A stretch of DNA of 64,000 bases from Caenorhabditis remanei (lineage: Eukaryota > Nematoda > Chromadorea > Rhabditida > Rhabditidae): positions 10,912,001-10,976,000 of the forward strand of contig NC_071328.1 of NCBI RefSeq assembly GCF_010183535.1, in the 5' to 3' direction. The notes beneath the pieces were generated by a model. The model was not told the origin of the DNA and searched no databases. It worked only from the letters and a program-made list of their open reading frames with translations. Positions 1 through 14,790 of the stretch are shown here, one piece after another. Positions within the stretch are counted from its first letter, which is position 1. Each line of letters starts with the position of its first letter. The translations under genes were made by a program, and so were the position numbers.

Positions 1-30
1 ATGAATCATCGATATAAATGGGAATCTCAC

Positions 31-97
31 CTGAATTTTCAGTTGAAAACAAGACAAGAATCAGAGAAATGACAAGCAGCCGCTCTCTTTCACGCAT
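31..97 (-). CDS. First exon of a secreted or membrane protein leaving the left edge (partial)
   Basis: On the minus strand an ATG at 97 opens a 22-codon reading frame that ends at a good donor (GTGAGA beginning at 30). The peptide starts MRERERLLVISLILVLFSTE, a charged start followed by a hydrophobic core, so it looks like a signal peptide. The ATG is preceded by CTTACAAG, which could be a trans-splice acceptor. The rest of the gene lies outside the window, so the family cannot be named. It is divergent from the gene starting at 529. The exon call rests only on the ATG, the hydrophobic run and the donor, so it is moderate. Confidence 0.5.
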
Positions 98-528
98 CTT
101 GTAAGCGAATGAAATGATTTTTCGAGGCGATTCGAGGGAAGAATCGTTCGGAGAAACCAAGCAACCAAACGTATTCTCTTAGTATCCTAGGATATCGCCT
201 CATTATTTTCTATTTTTCGTGTTTTTGCCATGAGATGAATCCATTAAAAATGGAAAGTGTATGTCCTCTCCTAAATCTCGAAAACGGAAGTCACAAAGTG
301 TTTTTTCTTCGGAAATCCACGTGTTTCAAGCATAGTTTCATATCAGTTTCAAATAATAAAACTCCGGTAGAAAATGAGAGAAAGAGTAAAGAAGAGTGTG
401 GTCAGTCAACTAGATACAATTCAACTGATAACAGACATACCTGACAACTCCTTTCGATATTATAATCATTCGCCTCCGGTCGGACTCACTGATAGAGCAC
501 ATTCTATCATTTGAAAAGAGGTTTGGAA
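98..528. promoter_or_regulatory. Intergenic region between two divergent genes
   Basis: About 430 bases separate the left-edge minus-strand exon from the plus-strand gene at 529. I see no coding exon; open frames here lack good splice sites. It probably holds the promoters of both neighbours, but no motif stands out. Confidence 0.4.
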
Positions 529-2431
529 ATGAAGATTGTTCTTTCCATTTTAGCTACTTCTGTTTTATTTGTGAAGGCAGGATTTGTAAGTTGTTTCAAA
601 AAAATAATCTTGGAATTCGACTGGCCAATTTTCAGTATTCAGTGAAAAATTAATTGACTGAATTCTACACAACTTTGTTGTACGAACTTTCCGTAAAAAT
701 TTCTAGTTCGGTGAAAGTTTTAGTGCAAATTAGAGCTATTTCATGACAATGGAGTATAACTGTTTTAAATGAATCCAAAAATGCAAAAGCCGAATTCATT
801 TTCTTGCAATTTTCAGAAATTTCATTGTATTAAAACAAATTTTTATCCCTAACATAAATCATATATTTACAGCATGAAGAATGTCAGCAAACTCTTCGTG
901 AAGGTCGTCTTCGAGTTGAGACCATCGCTGAGAAATTAGCATCTCGAGAAATCGACCGTCTCGTTTCACTGATGTCCAAATCAAAAGACCAAATCAAATC
1001 ATACAAAGACGAGAGTTTGAATCTCTCTCCAAAACTCCAAGATCTCATTAAAATCCGAGATGGTCAACCACCATGTCCTCAACCAAATGCAACAATGTTC
1101 ACAACTTCAACTACTACAACTACTCCGAAACCAACTACAACTGCTCCAGCAACAACTGCAGCTGACACTACGACCAATGGAAATACTGACGGAGCTACAT
1201 CCGGGTCTCCAGCAGGATCCACGTCATCTGCTCCAGCAGGATCCACGTCACCTGCTCCAATGAGTTCTGCGGCTCCAGAAGTGGTAGAAGAAATAAAGAA
1301 GGGAAAAGATGAAGAGAAGATTAGTGAAAAGTTCAATCCAAGTAAATTGTATGTTACGAGAACAAACGATATGGATCCATTCTCCTGGTATATGAAAACT
1401 CTGCATGTAAGATTTACAGGTTTCTGTTTTTTTTATTTTGAAATATTTTGCGACCTGTATTAAAGTGTGCTCCATTTTTTTCAACAGGAGGTCCCGATCC
1501 AGAATTGACTAATTGCGAAACGTAAATTTCCCAATTTTCAGTATTATATGAAACGCGAGTCCGAAGTCTGCAACAACCAAATCACTAACCTGAACTCCGT
1601 CACCGAAGACCAGTTGTTCGGATATTTTTCCACGTTGGCAGCCGCCCATCCTGGACCATTTTGCTCCCTTTGCCATCGCTTCACTGAAGAAATCCACTCG
1701 AAAGTACTCAAACCGAATAGTCTTCTGATTGCTGATGATGAATACCATATTTCCCATTTACTCTATAATCATTTCCCATCTCCAAAATCTATTTGTACTG
1801 CAATTGCTCCTGGATGTGATGAGGATTACGCTTTGAAAGGTTAGTTAAAGACACAAGTTGTCCGTTTTGAATCTTTATTTTTCCAGTTGGAAATCTAACG
1901 GAATCTGTGGTTTGCCTCGAATGCACCGCCTGTATGTCAATTACGAATGTCCTTCAACACAAAATATTCTTGCAACCGGCAATGCTTGATCAGGTTTACA
2001 ATTGGCTTAGAGGAAATCTCTTCCATAATATATGCGCAGAGTTATGCCTTGCATTCCAAGGTCTCGATATTCCACTTTTCCCACATGGATTAACCTATGA
2101 TGGTTGCCAGAATGTAATGAAAAAGAAGTTTTATCAACTAATTGATGTGGCAACTGTAATTACACGACCTGAAAGATTCTGTAGTTTGGAAATTCAATGG
2201 TGTGAGCTGAATGAGCAACCAAATGCTCTCCATTGCCTCAGGGAACTGTGCCAAGAATGTAATCGGCTATCACAATTGATCTCATCCGAAATGCTCAACT
2301 TTCAGACTTCAAAGATACTCCACAAACTCGTTGGCTCTGCAGTCAAATACCAGATCGTCCAGAGCAAGCAGACGCTTTTCTCAATATTCACCAAACGAAA
2401 GTACGGAAAGAGAAGAAAGATTATCATGTGA
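529..2431 (+). CDS. Secreted Thr-rich and Cys-rich protein of unknown function
   Basis: Four exons read cleanly: 529-585, 873-1406, 1542-1839 and 1887-2431, giving about 477 residues. Residues 1-19 form a signal peptide (MKIVLSILATSVLFVKAGF). A short helical, charged stretch follows. Then comes a mucin-like Thr/Ser/Pro/Ala linker with two PAGSTS-type repeats, likely O-glycosylated. The C-terminal half is cysteine-rich with spaced pairs (FCSLC, CTAIAPGC, CLECTAC, ICAELC, HCLRELCQEC). The pairs loosely resemble saposin-type spacing, but I cannot confirm the fold. The tail is very basic (KRKYGKRRK). A polyadenylation signal AATAAA lies near 2500. I do not recognise a named family; nematode-restricted is an inference. 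Confidence 0.8.
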
Positions 2432-2662
2432 AGTTCCAGCAAAGAAATCTTCATGATGAACTTTAGTTTTGTTACATTGGATAGCATAATTTGAATGTAA
2501 TAAAATGTTTTCTTCTTTTTTTCCAGTACTTGTTGTATTTCGAAACTCTCGTCAGTCACGAAGTTGATTTAGACACATTGTACCGATTTCAAGTGTATGT
2601 TTGTTCGTGACCGTTCCCGAACAAAACTTCTAACTCAGTCATAATTCTGTTCAATACTATCG

Positions 2663-3049
2663 ATGCGTTCTGTGTTTTTACTAGTTTCTATTTCTACAAT
2701 TTTTATTGATGGGGTAGAATCCATACAATGTCAGGTCTGTGATTCTTTTCAAGGTTACTGCGACTTTGACGGTGCTACTTGTGTAGGCTCCAAATGCTCG
2801 AGAAGGACTGCTCCAATGTCAAGTCAGTACTCAGAAAAACTTCCTTCGTAAAATCGTTCTTTAGGTGGCCTTATTCGAGAACAGAGATTATGCGTTCCAT
2901 CTGATTCGCCTATTGGATGCAGGAAAACAGTGCTTTGGGATGGAATTGAAGGAATTGAATGCGTCTGTCAAGGTCATTTGTGCAATGTTTCGTTTCGAGG
3001 ACCAATTGGTTATGTAATAACACTGACTTTTTTAATAATTTTATTTTAA
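2663..3049 (+). CDS. Small Ly6/three-finger-like, probably GPI-anchored protein
   Basis: Two exons (2663-2822 and 2865-3049) give about 114 residues. The N-terminus is a signal peptide (MRSVFLLVSISTIFIDGVES). The mature part has about ten cysteines ending in CVCQGHLCN, the CxCx4CN finish typical of Ly6/uPAR three-finger domains. The protein ends in a hydrophobic segment (VITLTFLIILF) running to the stop, which suggests GPI-anchor processing or a membrane tail. Nematodes have many such small proteins; a specific role cannot be read here. AATAAA lies just after the stop, and the gene is convergent with pab-1. Confidence 0.75.
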
Positions 3050-3206
3050 CATGAATAAACATCCCAAAAAGGAAGATTATTCAGGGGATGTGGAGGCGGC
3101 TAAACCTACCACTAACAAGTAACAAAAAGAAGGGGGTGACATAAAGAAAAAGAACAAGGGTTAGGCTTAGCCGGTAGGGGTGACAGCATTTTAGATGTAG
3201 AAGTTA

Positions 3207-6374
<3,168 letters not shown>

Positions 6375-6944
6375 ATGGCTCCAGCTGCTAAGCCACAGGT
6401 TAGTGAAGTTTCTCTGGAGTTAAATTTTCGAGCAGCGATGGAGTAATCCGGAGCTCGTGATTTAATTGAGAAGGAGTAACTTCCCCACTCATTCTGTCAC
6501 AGGCTCTGGGTGCTCAATGTAAGCACTCAAAATTTATATACTTGCGACGTGCAAAACTCTATAAAACAAGTTTTAGGTCAAGAAAAATGCTGAGAACATC
6601 AACTCTCGCCTCTCCATGGTCATGAAGACCGGACAGTACGTCCTCGGATACAAGCAGACCCTAAAGTCCCTTCTCAATGGAAAGGCCAAGCTTGTCATCA
6701 TTGCCAACAACACCCCACCACTCAGGTTCATAATTAATATTTTTCAAAACGTAATTTGTTTTTCTTCAGAAAGTCCGAGATCGAATACTATGCTATGCTC
6801 GCCAAGACTGGAGTCCATCATTACAACGGAAACAATATCGAGCTAGGAACCGCTTGCGGACGTCTCTTCCGTGTATGCACCCTCGCTGTTACAGACGCCG
6901 GAGATTCCGACATCATCCTCAGCGTTCCATCGGAGAGCGCATAA
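6375..6944 (+). CDS. rpl-30: 60S ribosomal protein L30 (eL30)
   Basis: Three exons (6375-6398, 6577-6725, 6770-6944) encode 115 residues, the length of human RPL30. Diagnostic stretches are [40 protein letters not shown], and the C-terminal half with [17 protein letters not shown]30 sits on the large ribosomal subunit and belongs to the L7Ae/L30e RNA-binding family, whose members can autoregulate their own splicing in yeast. Intron 1 carries a 16-base cryptic exon that would frameshift the message (separate feature). AATAAA lies near 6963. Confidence 0.97.
6503..6518 (+). other. Candidate poison exon in rpl-30 intron 1
   Basis: Inside intron 1 the sequence CTGTCACAG (acceptor) precedes GCTCTGGGTGCTCAAT, followed by GTAAGC (donor). 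Inclusion adds 16 bases, not a multiple of three. Reading on into exon 2 gives CAA TGT CAA GAA AAA TGC TGA, an immediate stop. Such an exon would send the message to nonsense-mediated decay. Use of the exon is inferred; only the splice sites and the stop are seen. Confidence 0.45.
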
Positions 6945-7011
6945 ACTGTTCGTTATTGTTAAAATAAATTGTTAAACACGGAAACGCTTTAAATAATTTA
7001 TTACTCATTAA

Positions 7012-7831
7012 TTACTGCATATCGACAGGGGGCTTCACTGCGCTTTCTAATTGCGCTTCATAGATAATGTCTCGAAAGGTTTTCTGAATTTTAAGCCATC
7101 GTACTCGATCTTTATAACCAATTTCTTTCAATGGTAAATAGATGGATCGGCAGAACTCCATGTATTCATCAGTCGGAATTTCTTCTAGCTTCTCCTTTTT
7201 CATAGTCGGTCCCTGGTACATATCATACGATTGGGCTGGGAACGTCATTGACACAGCCCGCTTCTTCAAAGCGAAGTCCGGTTGATTAACAGCATCGAGA
7301 AACATTAGAGAGTCGAAAAATTTCCACTTGGGACGGATAAGACAACCATCCTGATCATACGTTATCTTCCGACGTGTCTTGACATATGTATCCTTCAGGT
7401 TTTTCCAGTGTTTTTCAACTTCTTCAACTGAAAATAAATGAATTGAAGCAACATTTGTTTCACAAAACCCTACTGGACAACGGCGGACTCAAAACAAATT
7501 GAGAGTTTATAACATCAACTACTTCTCCGAAAAGACGTTTTCGGGTTGCGGAACTGCATTTTTCACGACTCGAATCCCACAAAGGAGTGCGGTGACTTAT
7601 AGCTTCACACATTGCAAATCGTACACTATCTGTGACCTGCCTCATCATATACTGAACTTCTTCTTTCGGCTGAAAAGAGGCAAAAGGTATACAGAGAATC
7701 TCATATGAGCAAACCTGCACAGCTACATGTCCCATGTGAGCATGAGATGGTGGAGCTGATGATGTTGTCTGGTTCTGATGGTTCTGATGGTTCTGATGAC
7801 TTTGGTGATTTTGGTGAGTCCATTGATCCAT
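7012..7831 (-). CDS. MADF-domain DNA-binding protein
   Basis: Three exons on the minus strand; exon 1 is 7715-7831 and the stop is at 7012. The N-terminus holds a HQNHQ-type repeat encoded by a short tandem DNA repeat. After it comes a MADF (Myb/SANT-like in ADF1) domain: AISHRTPLWDSSREK, KRLFGEVVDVINSQF, VEEVEKHWKNLKDTYVKTRR, KWKFFDSLMFLD. MADF domains bind DNA and occur in many nematode and insect transcription regulators. The C-terminal 80 or so residues (IPTDEYMEFCRSIYLPL onward) could be a protein-contact region, as in Adf-1 BESS-type proteins, but no BESS motif is evident. Total about 240 residues. Target genes are unknown. Confidence 0.85.
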
Positions 7832-8662
7832 TTTTGATCTCGCAGGAACAGTGGACTCTGAAAGTATAGGGATGGAGAGGAAAATTCAAAAATAGCTAAT
7901 ATTCGAGCCGTGAATGTCAAATACAGAATATGAAGTTGATACGGAGACGTTTCTTAATGTTGATCTTGAAAGATGTAAAAAATGAATATAAGTTTATGTA
8001 TGTTTTGATTCTTAAAAGCTCACTTTTCAGGTTTTACGTGGTATTTTCGATCGATTCACCAAAAAGGGTTCTAACTTCTAAAAAGGGACACTGATAACAA
8101 CATAATCTTGCAGCTATCATACATCAAAACATTTAATTTCCAGTTAGTTTAAGCATTTACTCGAGTTGCGACGTCGCGAAACGTCGAAAATTGATCGGGA
8201 CGACGCGTGCGGTGCCGCGTTGCGTGCTTGCTGCAAGATAGTGTACGAAACAAGGAGAGTGCATAATTTCTATTTATTATTATGAAGAAGTAGAAGCACA
8301 CTGGGTGGAAAGAGAGGGCACAAACACAATTATAATACAACCAATATGGCATCTTGATTTGAGAAAAAATACAGTAAATTCTACGAATCTGATGAGGTTA
8401 TTTAGTTACGGAAAAAAGTAAAGAAACCTTGTTCAGGAATCGTGAAAATTTAAATGGAAAAAGCCTATACAGGATCGCAAGAAGCTTTTTATGAATTCCT
8501 GAATGGGATGTTGTTTACTATCTCTAAATGTTTTCCGGTAAGTGGGTAACCTCATGAATAACTCAACTACAGTACCTACAAAAAAGAAAAGATAGGAAAT
8601 AACGTTCAATTTTCTTCATCTACTTTTAGACAGTTCAGGGAAAGTTCTGAAGGCAAGAGTTA
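7832..8662. other. Intergenic region between the MADF gene and the PDPR-like gene
   Basis: About 830 bases with no supported exon. A CpG-bearing patch lies near 8160-8230 (GTTGCGACGTCGCGAAACGTCG). The gap is larger than a typical operon spacer, so the MADF gene probably has its own promoter here. Confidence 0.4.
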
Positions 8663-11600
8663 TCATTGTGTTGGTCTATAATGAAGCGGATGCTCGCTGG
8701 ATATCATTGGAAGCGATGGCGAGTGAACATTGAGTCTGCATGAGAATCGTTTTCCAGCGATATCAATCTCGAAGTGTCCAGATGAAACGAATTCAGGAGA
8801 GACTCCGAATTCCTTATTTTCGACGTATCCAATGCATACCTGCAATTGAAATTCATAGTTAGAATAAGATGCTCGGCGCCTTGATTCTTACTTCCAAGAA
8901 AAACTTTTCATTTTTTTGGTACATTGTTTCTTGTTCTCACGATCATTCAATTATTAGGCTCTCTCCTTTTTCTCTCGGTCGACATTTTATTGTCGATTTC
9001 CAACTGTGGAATATCTAATCCCTTTGTCCACACTATTCATTGTAAGATCATTGTGAGAATGTCATTTTCCCAGGAGTTCAACAAATTTCCTACAGACCAA
9101 AAGATGTTATCGTCTCAATAAGTCCGTATTTGACAGTGTTAATTGAAATGTCCAGATGTGCATGACCTAATCTCATTGTCTAAATGGCTTATTGTACAAA
9201 CAGAACCGTTCCCAAGTTTAAAAAAATTTGCTTCTAGGAAAAGAGGTCGGTGAGCTAAAGACCTATCCGATAGTGTTAATTGACAGTTTGATGGATGAAT
9301 ACAGTCTGTCACTGCTCTATTATACAAAAAGAGATAATGATGAGTAGTCTGATCGATGTGGATTCATCTGGAGCTGACAATCTAAAGGTGTGACAACAAA
9401 CGAGGGACAGGGGAAATTGTATCGAGGATATATTGGGGGACCATGTTTTGAATGAAAAATGAACTTACTTGACAGCCCAATGTGAAGCCATAAGCAGCCG
9501 AAGTTGTTAATCCAACTGGTCGACCATCTTTCAGAATAGTTTCACCTCCTTGTGGCCACGGATCCGTTTCCTTATCATGTCCATCGACAAGCAGTTGCAC
9601 GAATCGTTTTGAAACTCCTCGTTCGACCTGCTCCTCGAGAGCTTTCTTTCCTATGAAATCTTTCTGAAATTCACCACTTTCACGCATAAAAAAAGAAAAT
9701 ATAGATCGCACCTTGAAGTCGACTCTGAAAAGTCTTCCGCACTCAACAGGAGTTACTGTGGCATTGATATCCTGACCCCAATAGACGTAGAACTTTTCTA
9801 TTCGAAGTTGACGAAGCGTATAATAACCAGCATGTTGGAGACTGTACTCTTTTCCAGCTTCCAGAATCTTCTCGTACACATTTTGGGCCACCTGAATACC
9901 AAGCTTGTGTAGATTATGTATCCAATTAAACTCACTTCATTAGGTATATAAATGACCCAACCAAGTTCTCCACAATGGGTAACACTAATCGCTCGTATTC
10001 CAGTCGCCATTCCAATATTAATCTCTTGGCATCTAAAAGTTGGAAAGTCATTGCTGCTCATTGATAAACCAGTGATATCTCCCATCAAGTAACGAGAAGA
10101 TGGGCCAATCATGTCAAGAGCCGTATAAGCGCCGGTCACATCTTGAACGTGTACTCGAGCTTTCAGAATTGCCTGCCATTTTTTCATCCATACAAGTACT
10201 CGTTCCTGCTGAATTGTTGGAGCCACCATAAAAAACTTCTTGTCGCCTAGCCTGCTGAGAGTGCAATCAGTGACATATCCACCTTTCTGATGTTGCATTC
10301 CAGTATAAACTGTTGTTCCAATTGGTTCGTCAACGTTTGCTGAGCACAGAAATTGAAGATATTCGACAGCATCTTCGCCCTGAAAGTTCATCGATATGTT
10401 TTAATTACAGAATCAGTCTCATACCGTAATATCATATTTGCTGAAGCTACTCATATCCATAAGTCCAACTCGTTCTCTACATGCTTCGTACTCACTGGCG
10501 ACTCGTTCAAACCAATCCGGTTTTCCAACGAGAGAGTCTTGCCCACTCATCAATGCGTTTCGTTCTGATTTCGCAGTTTTTTCAAACCACAATGGCCGTT
10601 CGTAACCCATAATCTCTCCAAACACAGCTCCAGCATCTCGCAGTTGATGATAAATTGGTGCCATCCTCAAATTTCTTGCAGTATGACATTGGTGGGAGTG
10701 GTAAAGATTTGAATACGTCAATGCAGCCACTTCCGGAGTTCTTCCTATCAAGTACTGACTGTTCGCATGAAGATCAATGAATCGTCCAACATCAACACGA
10801 GCCACGTCTGCAGTGGAACTTTGTGATTCACACATTAGTTCTCCGAGCACTTTTCCAAGTCCTCCAGCCAGTGATAGCCCTTGACCATTCATTCCACACA
10901 TGACCCAGTATCCTTTTGCTTGGGAACTCTCTCCAATAGTTGGAAGCTTGTCAGGTGTATACGCTTCCATCCCAACTATTAAATCACCATGATTGCATTC
11001 TCCAAGCATCGGGCATCTGGAGATAAGCTTTTCGAGGTTAGAATCTATAAAACTAAAATTATTCATAGTTTTAGCAGTGCAGTGATACCGAAAACATTCC
11101 AATCGGGTTCTGGATGTTGCCATGGTGTTGCTGAACCTGTTTGTCTGGCTAGAGGTCTGATACTTTCTTCAGAGAATCCTGCACAGAGAGTTTTGAATGA
11201 AGTTGTACGAAGCATGATGTTTCCGTCCAGATCATTGAAAACTGAACTTATTCCTATTGTAGAATAAAATAACTTCACATTGACTTACTAGGGGTCATAT
11301 CACTAACAGATCCAGTTGGTAGTTTTGATGTATGAATGTAAGAATATGTACACGGATATGCTGCAGTTTGAACATGCTGATGTGGAAGAGCTTTCACAAG
11401 ATGGCTTCCAGCCCACTGAAAAATGGATAGATGTGGTCATGAAAACAATCAAAAACCTTCTTACGATTCCTGCAGCATCAACAAAGTGACTAGTTTCAAT
11501 GAATCCCATTTTTGTAGAAACGCCATAAACTTGTTTTTCATCTCCAATGTGCACCTCTAGAACTGGATTGCTTTCGTATATCAACGCGCCTAGAAACTAT

Positions 11601-12354
11601 TGGATGAAGATGAATAAGAAGATAATTTGAATTTACCATGATCCTTTGCGATCAGAGCAAGATGTTGACACAAAGCAACTGGATCCAAAGCGACGTCTTC
11701 TGGAGAGTACAAAGCCAACTAAAGCAGATAGTAATTTATGAATCATAAAACTGAAAATACCTGAACATCCTCAGTCTGCAAAAACGGCCACCTTTCGAGC
11801 ATTTCGCTTTGACAATCAAGCAGTTCAACCTTGTCGTTATGAACTACACCTCTCGAATACATTCGCCGCAGGAGAATTTCGTTTGCCATGCTTGAGGCAA
11901 GATATGTTCTACCACATTTTACATACCCTGGAAACATTAGAACATTTGGTAGAAATTCATTTACACTATTAGAACATACGGAATTTGCAAGTTTTTGCCA
12001 AATGTGAGTACAAATCGAGAGAAGCTTGAGCAATAGCTTGAAGACTTGTATCTTGCCAGAATATTGGAGCAGATACGAGTCCAGCAGAGAGTCCTGTGGC
12101 GCCAGAACATCCTATCCTGGAAACTACATGATTTGAAAAACACGATGTACGGTTTCATGAAATACTCACGAATCTTTTTCAACCAGTGCTACTTTTTTAC
12201 CCCGTTTCGCTAGATGATAGGCAATAGAAGTTCCTGATATTCCACCACCGCAAACGACGACGTCAGCGTTGGCGACTGCTCTGAAACATTTTGAATTTTC
12301 CTGTTTGATTTCTGACTGATTTTTTACGTTGTATAACTTCTGCTCCATCTCCAT
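8663..12354 (-). CDS. PDPR-like protein (FAD-dependent oxidoreductase plus GcvT folate-type domains)
   Basis: A multi-exon minus-strand gene of roughly 850-900 residues. Near the N-terminus is a Rossmann FAD motif, VVVCGGGISGTSIAYHLAKR. The DAO-type oxidoreductase body follows (GYWVMCGMNGQGLSLAGG), then the GcvT-like aminomethyltransferase region (MDMSSFSKYDIT, RIEKFYVYWGQDIN) and the C-terminal barrel (HFEIDIAGKRF). The family includes DMGDH, SARDH and PDPR, the regulatory subunit of pyruvate dehydrogenase phosphatase. Where DMGDH and SARDH carry the His that links FAD covalently, this protein reads SGATGLSAGL with no His. That and the WGQDIN and EIDIAGKRF stretches favour PDPR. PDPR acts in mitochondria, but the N-terminus here is not an obvious targeting peptide, so an upstream exon is possible. 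The last intron (about 8840-9468) is unusually long. It starts 281 bases after the TPR gene ends, operon-like spacing. Confidence 0.85.
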
Positions 12355-12634
12355 TTTGCCAAACGATGCCCGATCATCACATTTATGTACAAACCTGTTT
12401 GTTCAAACTATTGGTTATATTTATAATTTTGGAAACCGTTTGAACAGTATAAGGGTCATTGAACCCAGTATTTCAACATTTATGATATTAACATATCTAA
12501 TATGACAATCATTTTTTGCTGTAAACGATGAAAGAACGAAAACATGATGTTTGAAAATATCAGGGCAACATAAGAACCAGGAATTACAGATTATAAATTA
12601 AACTTATTATCGGGACCACCAAAAAAAATACACA

Positions 12635-14141
12635 TTAGTATACGATTCGTTGAAGCATTTTCTCGAATCTCTTAAATAATTCCATGTTTCCCATTAAATG
12701 GGCCAAGTTCAGCCCGAGTAGAGCTACGTTCTCAAGCATGTTCTCGTCGAGTTGTCCGTCACTCAAAAGTAACTGAAACGAAATAGATATATGCTCTTAT
12801 GAATAAGTAGCCAGTGATTCTAAACTTACAATTACATATTCGTGGGCCTTCTTGAAGTTGTTCTTCCGCATATATGCCATGGTTATCAACATGAGTGCAC
12901 GATGTTTTGCTCTGACTGTCGTCGTCGTTGCAACAACTCGTAGACAATATTCGATTGCTCGGTTGTATCTCCCTATCCCAATCATTCCCTCGGCTTTGTA
13001 GGTGAGTAGAAGCGTCAGACTGTCCACACATTCGCCAGTTTTGTCGTATTTCATCAATATGAAGTTGACTGTTTCTATCGCCTCAGTATACTTCTTCAGT
13101 TTAAGTAGCAGAAATCCATGAAGGGTGGCAGCTGCATAGTGAACAGGCTCCCTGCTTGAATGCTTTGCTAAAGCGAAAGTCATCAGCGTGGCTGTTTCAG
13201 CGAATCTTAGATTCATGTCAGGATGGCGAGCTTTGAGTTCGTTGCATCGCCGGCGTAGGGAGGCGACATATCGTCGATCACAACCCGCAAAAAGGCGCTT
13301 GTAACTGTCCTTGAATTCCCATACTTCCTGAAAAAGTTATAAGTAATATTTATCTCTAGAACGAACGCTTCTCACTTCGTAGAATTCATAGATGAGCGCT
13401 TCTGACACTCGAATCCAGACAAGAACATTCGTGTTGAAATATGGAATACATGGTCGAATGCGATGAAACATTTCTCGATAACATCCATCGTGATGAGCTT
13501 CGAGACCACGGCTGTAGAGCATCAGGATATCTCGAATCGCTAGATCCGTTGAGCCATGCTGAGGGTATAGTTCCTGGCGGCATTATTAAAATCCTTTCGG
13601 TGCGGGCGGGGACTTTCAAAATTTTTCTTGGTTTTTCGCAATTAAAAACAAAGTGTTATTTGTTTCGAATACAAAATTGATTTTTAGTAATATTGTAGGG
13701 GGTAAATAAAAGCAAATTCTTACCTCGTTCACCATCTTCTTCAGAACGCCTTGCTGTTCTTCAGAAAGAGCGATAGCATGCCTTTTAAAGCTTCGTTTCA
13801 TATGGTTAATCCATTGAGATGCCATTGAAGATGACACTGTTGTAGCTGTGCTGGAAAGACCGGTCATTTCTCCTTTTTCAGTCTTTCTTCGGAATTTTTC
13901 CATGATCTCTGTGAGATCTGCTTCGTCTCTTACGCCTTCCATCATTCGAATGCAATCAGCGGCGGTCTGGAGCTAAAAATATGAGTTATCATTGTAGAGG
14001 CAGGAAGCGGAAACTTACGTTATCTTCGCTGTCATATGCAGCGCCTCCATTATCTCCTTCTACTATTAACTCGAACTCAGGACGGGTCAGGTGTGAGTGT
14101 GACGTTGCCGAAGATTTCTTGTCTTCTTTACTTTCCATCAT
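12635..14141 (-). CDS. TPR-repeat protein, tentatively CNOT10-like
   Basis: Several exons from ATG 14141 to a stop at 12635. An acidic N-terminal region is followed by helical repeats: LAIRDILMLYSRGLEAHHDG, YFNTNVLVWIRVSEALIYEF, HYAAATLHGFLLLKLKKYTE, LLLTYKAEGMIGIGRYNRAI, ALMLITMAYMRKNNFKKAHE, LLGLNLAHLMGNMELF. The order and the N-x-LVWIRVSEA signature remind me of CNOT10 of the CCR4-NOT deadenylase complex, but it is shorter and this is a weak, memory-based match. Other TPR proteins remain possible. TTTTTACAG lies about 22 bases upstream of the ATG, a likely trans-splice acceptor. The gene probably leads an operon with the PDPR-like gene. It is divergent from sec-8. Confidence 0.75.
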
Positions 14142-14790
14142 TTTGCCGCCCTTTTGACGAGCGCTGTAAAAATGCAACTTATCAAAAATAAGTTCGAAGG
14201 ATTTAAAGGAACAGTGTTATATAACAATATTGGTGTATTTTTTCTTAATTAACGGCTTTCATCGATCATAAGATTTATTTGTCTCTTCTATTATTGTTTA
14301 ACAAAGCTGGGTTGAGCTGGTAAAGCTGAATAGCATAGACTGGATTTTAAGCAAAGAGGAAGCTATTCGTCGCGTCAGTTAAAATTAGCCAAAAGGCTTG
14401 TTTTGGGTGCTTATGAAAGGTTATTTATAACATATTTGATTGAAAATTTAATACTTTTCATTGGAGAGCCGCTTTTATTGTTACTCATTGTGTTCTGTTC
14501 GTTCAGTTTGATTAGCAGCAGAAAAGACGGAGTAAATAAAAATAAGGAAAAAGTGTATTTTCGTGAACAAAAACTCGAATCTTTTCTTTTTTTGAGAAAA
14601 ACAAGCTTTCTCGCGTATTACACTGAAAAGTCTGCGTTCAACAAAATGGCGTCCGCGGGCCGACAAAAAGCGGGAACTTCGGCCGCGAATTTTCTGTTTA
14701 CTTTTGGACGAAGACACCGGCCGACGCATCGATCATAAACCGAATTTTATAGTTAGAAAAATTAAAGTCTAAGAAGAATTTGGAAACGGG
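14142..14790. promoter_or_regulatory. Divergent promoter region upstream of the TPR gene and sec-8
   Basis: About 650 bases without a supported exon. A GC-rich patch at 14646-14690 contains AAAGCGGGAAC, which resembles an E2F-type site (GCGGGAA), in an otherwise AT-rich stretch. That patch is the best promoter candidate for sec-8. The E2F reading is inference. Confidence 0.4.

Noticed and set aside
9798..10391. Possible separate small gene with its own ATG inside the PDPR-like locus
   Set aside because: Its sequence (GcvT-like, VTDCTLSRLGDKKFFMVAPT) continues in frame across introns with neighbouring exons, so it is part of the single large gene.
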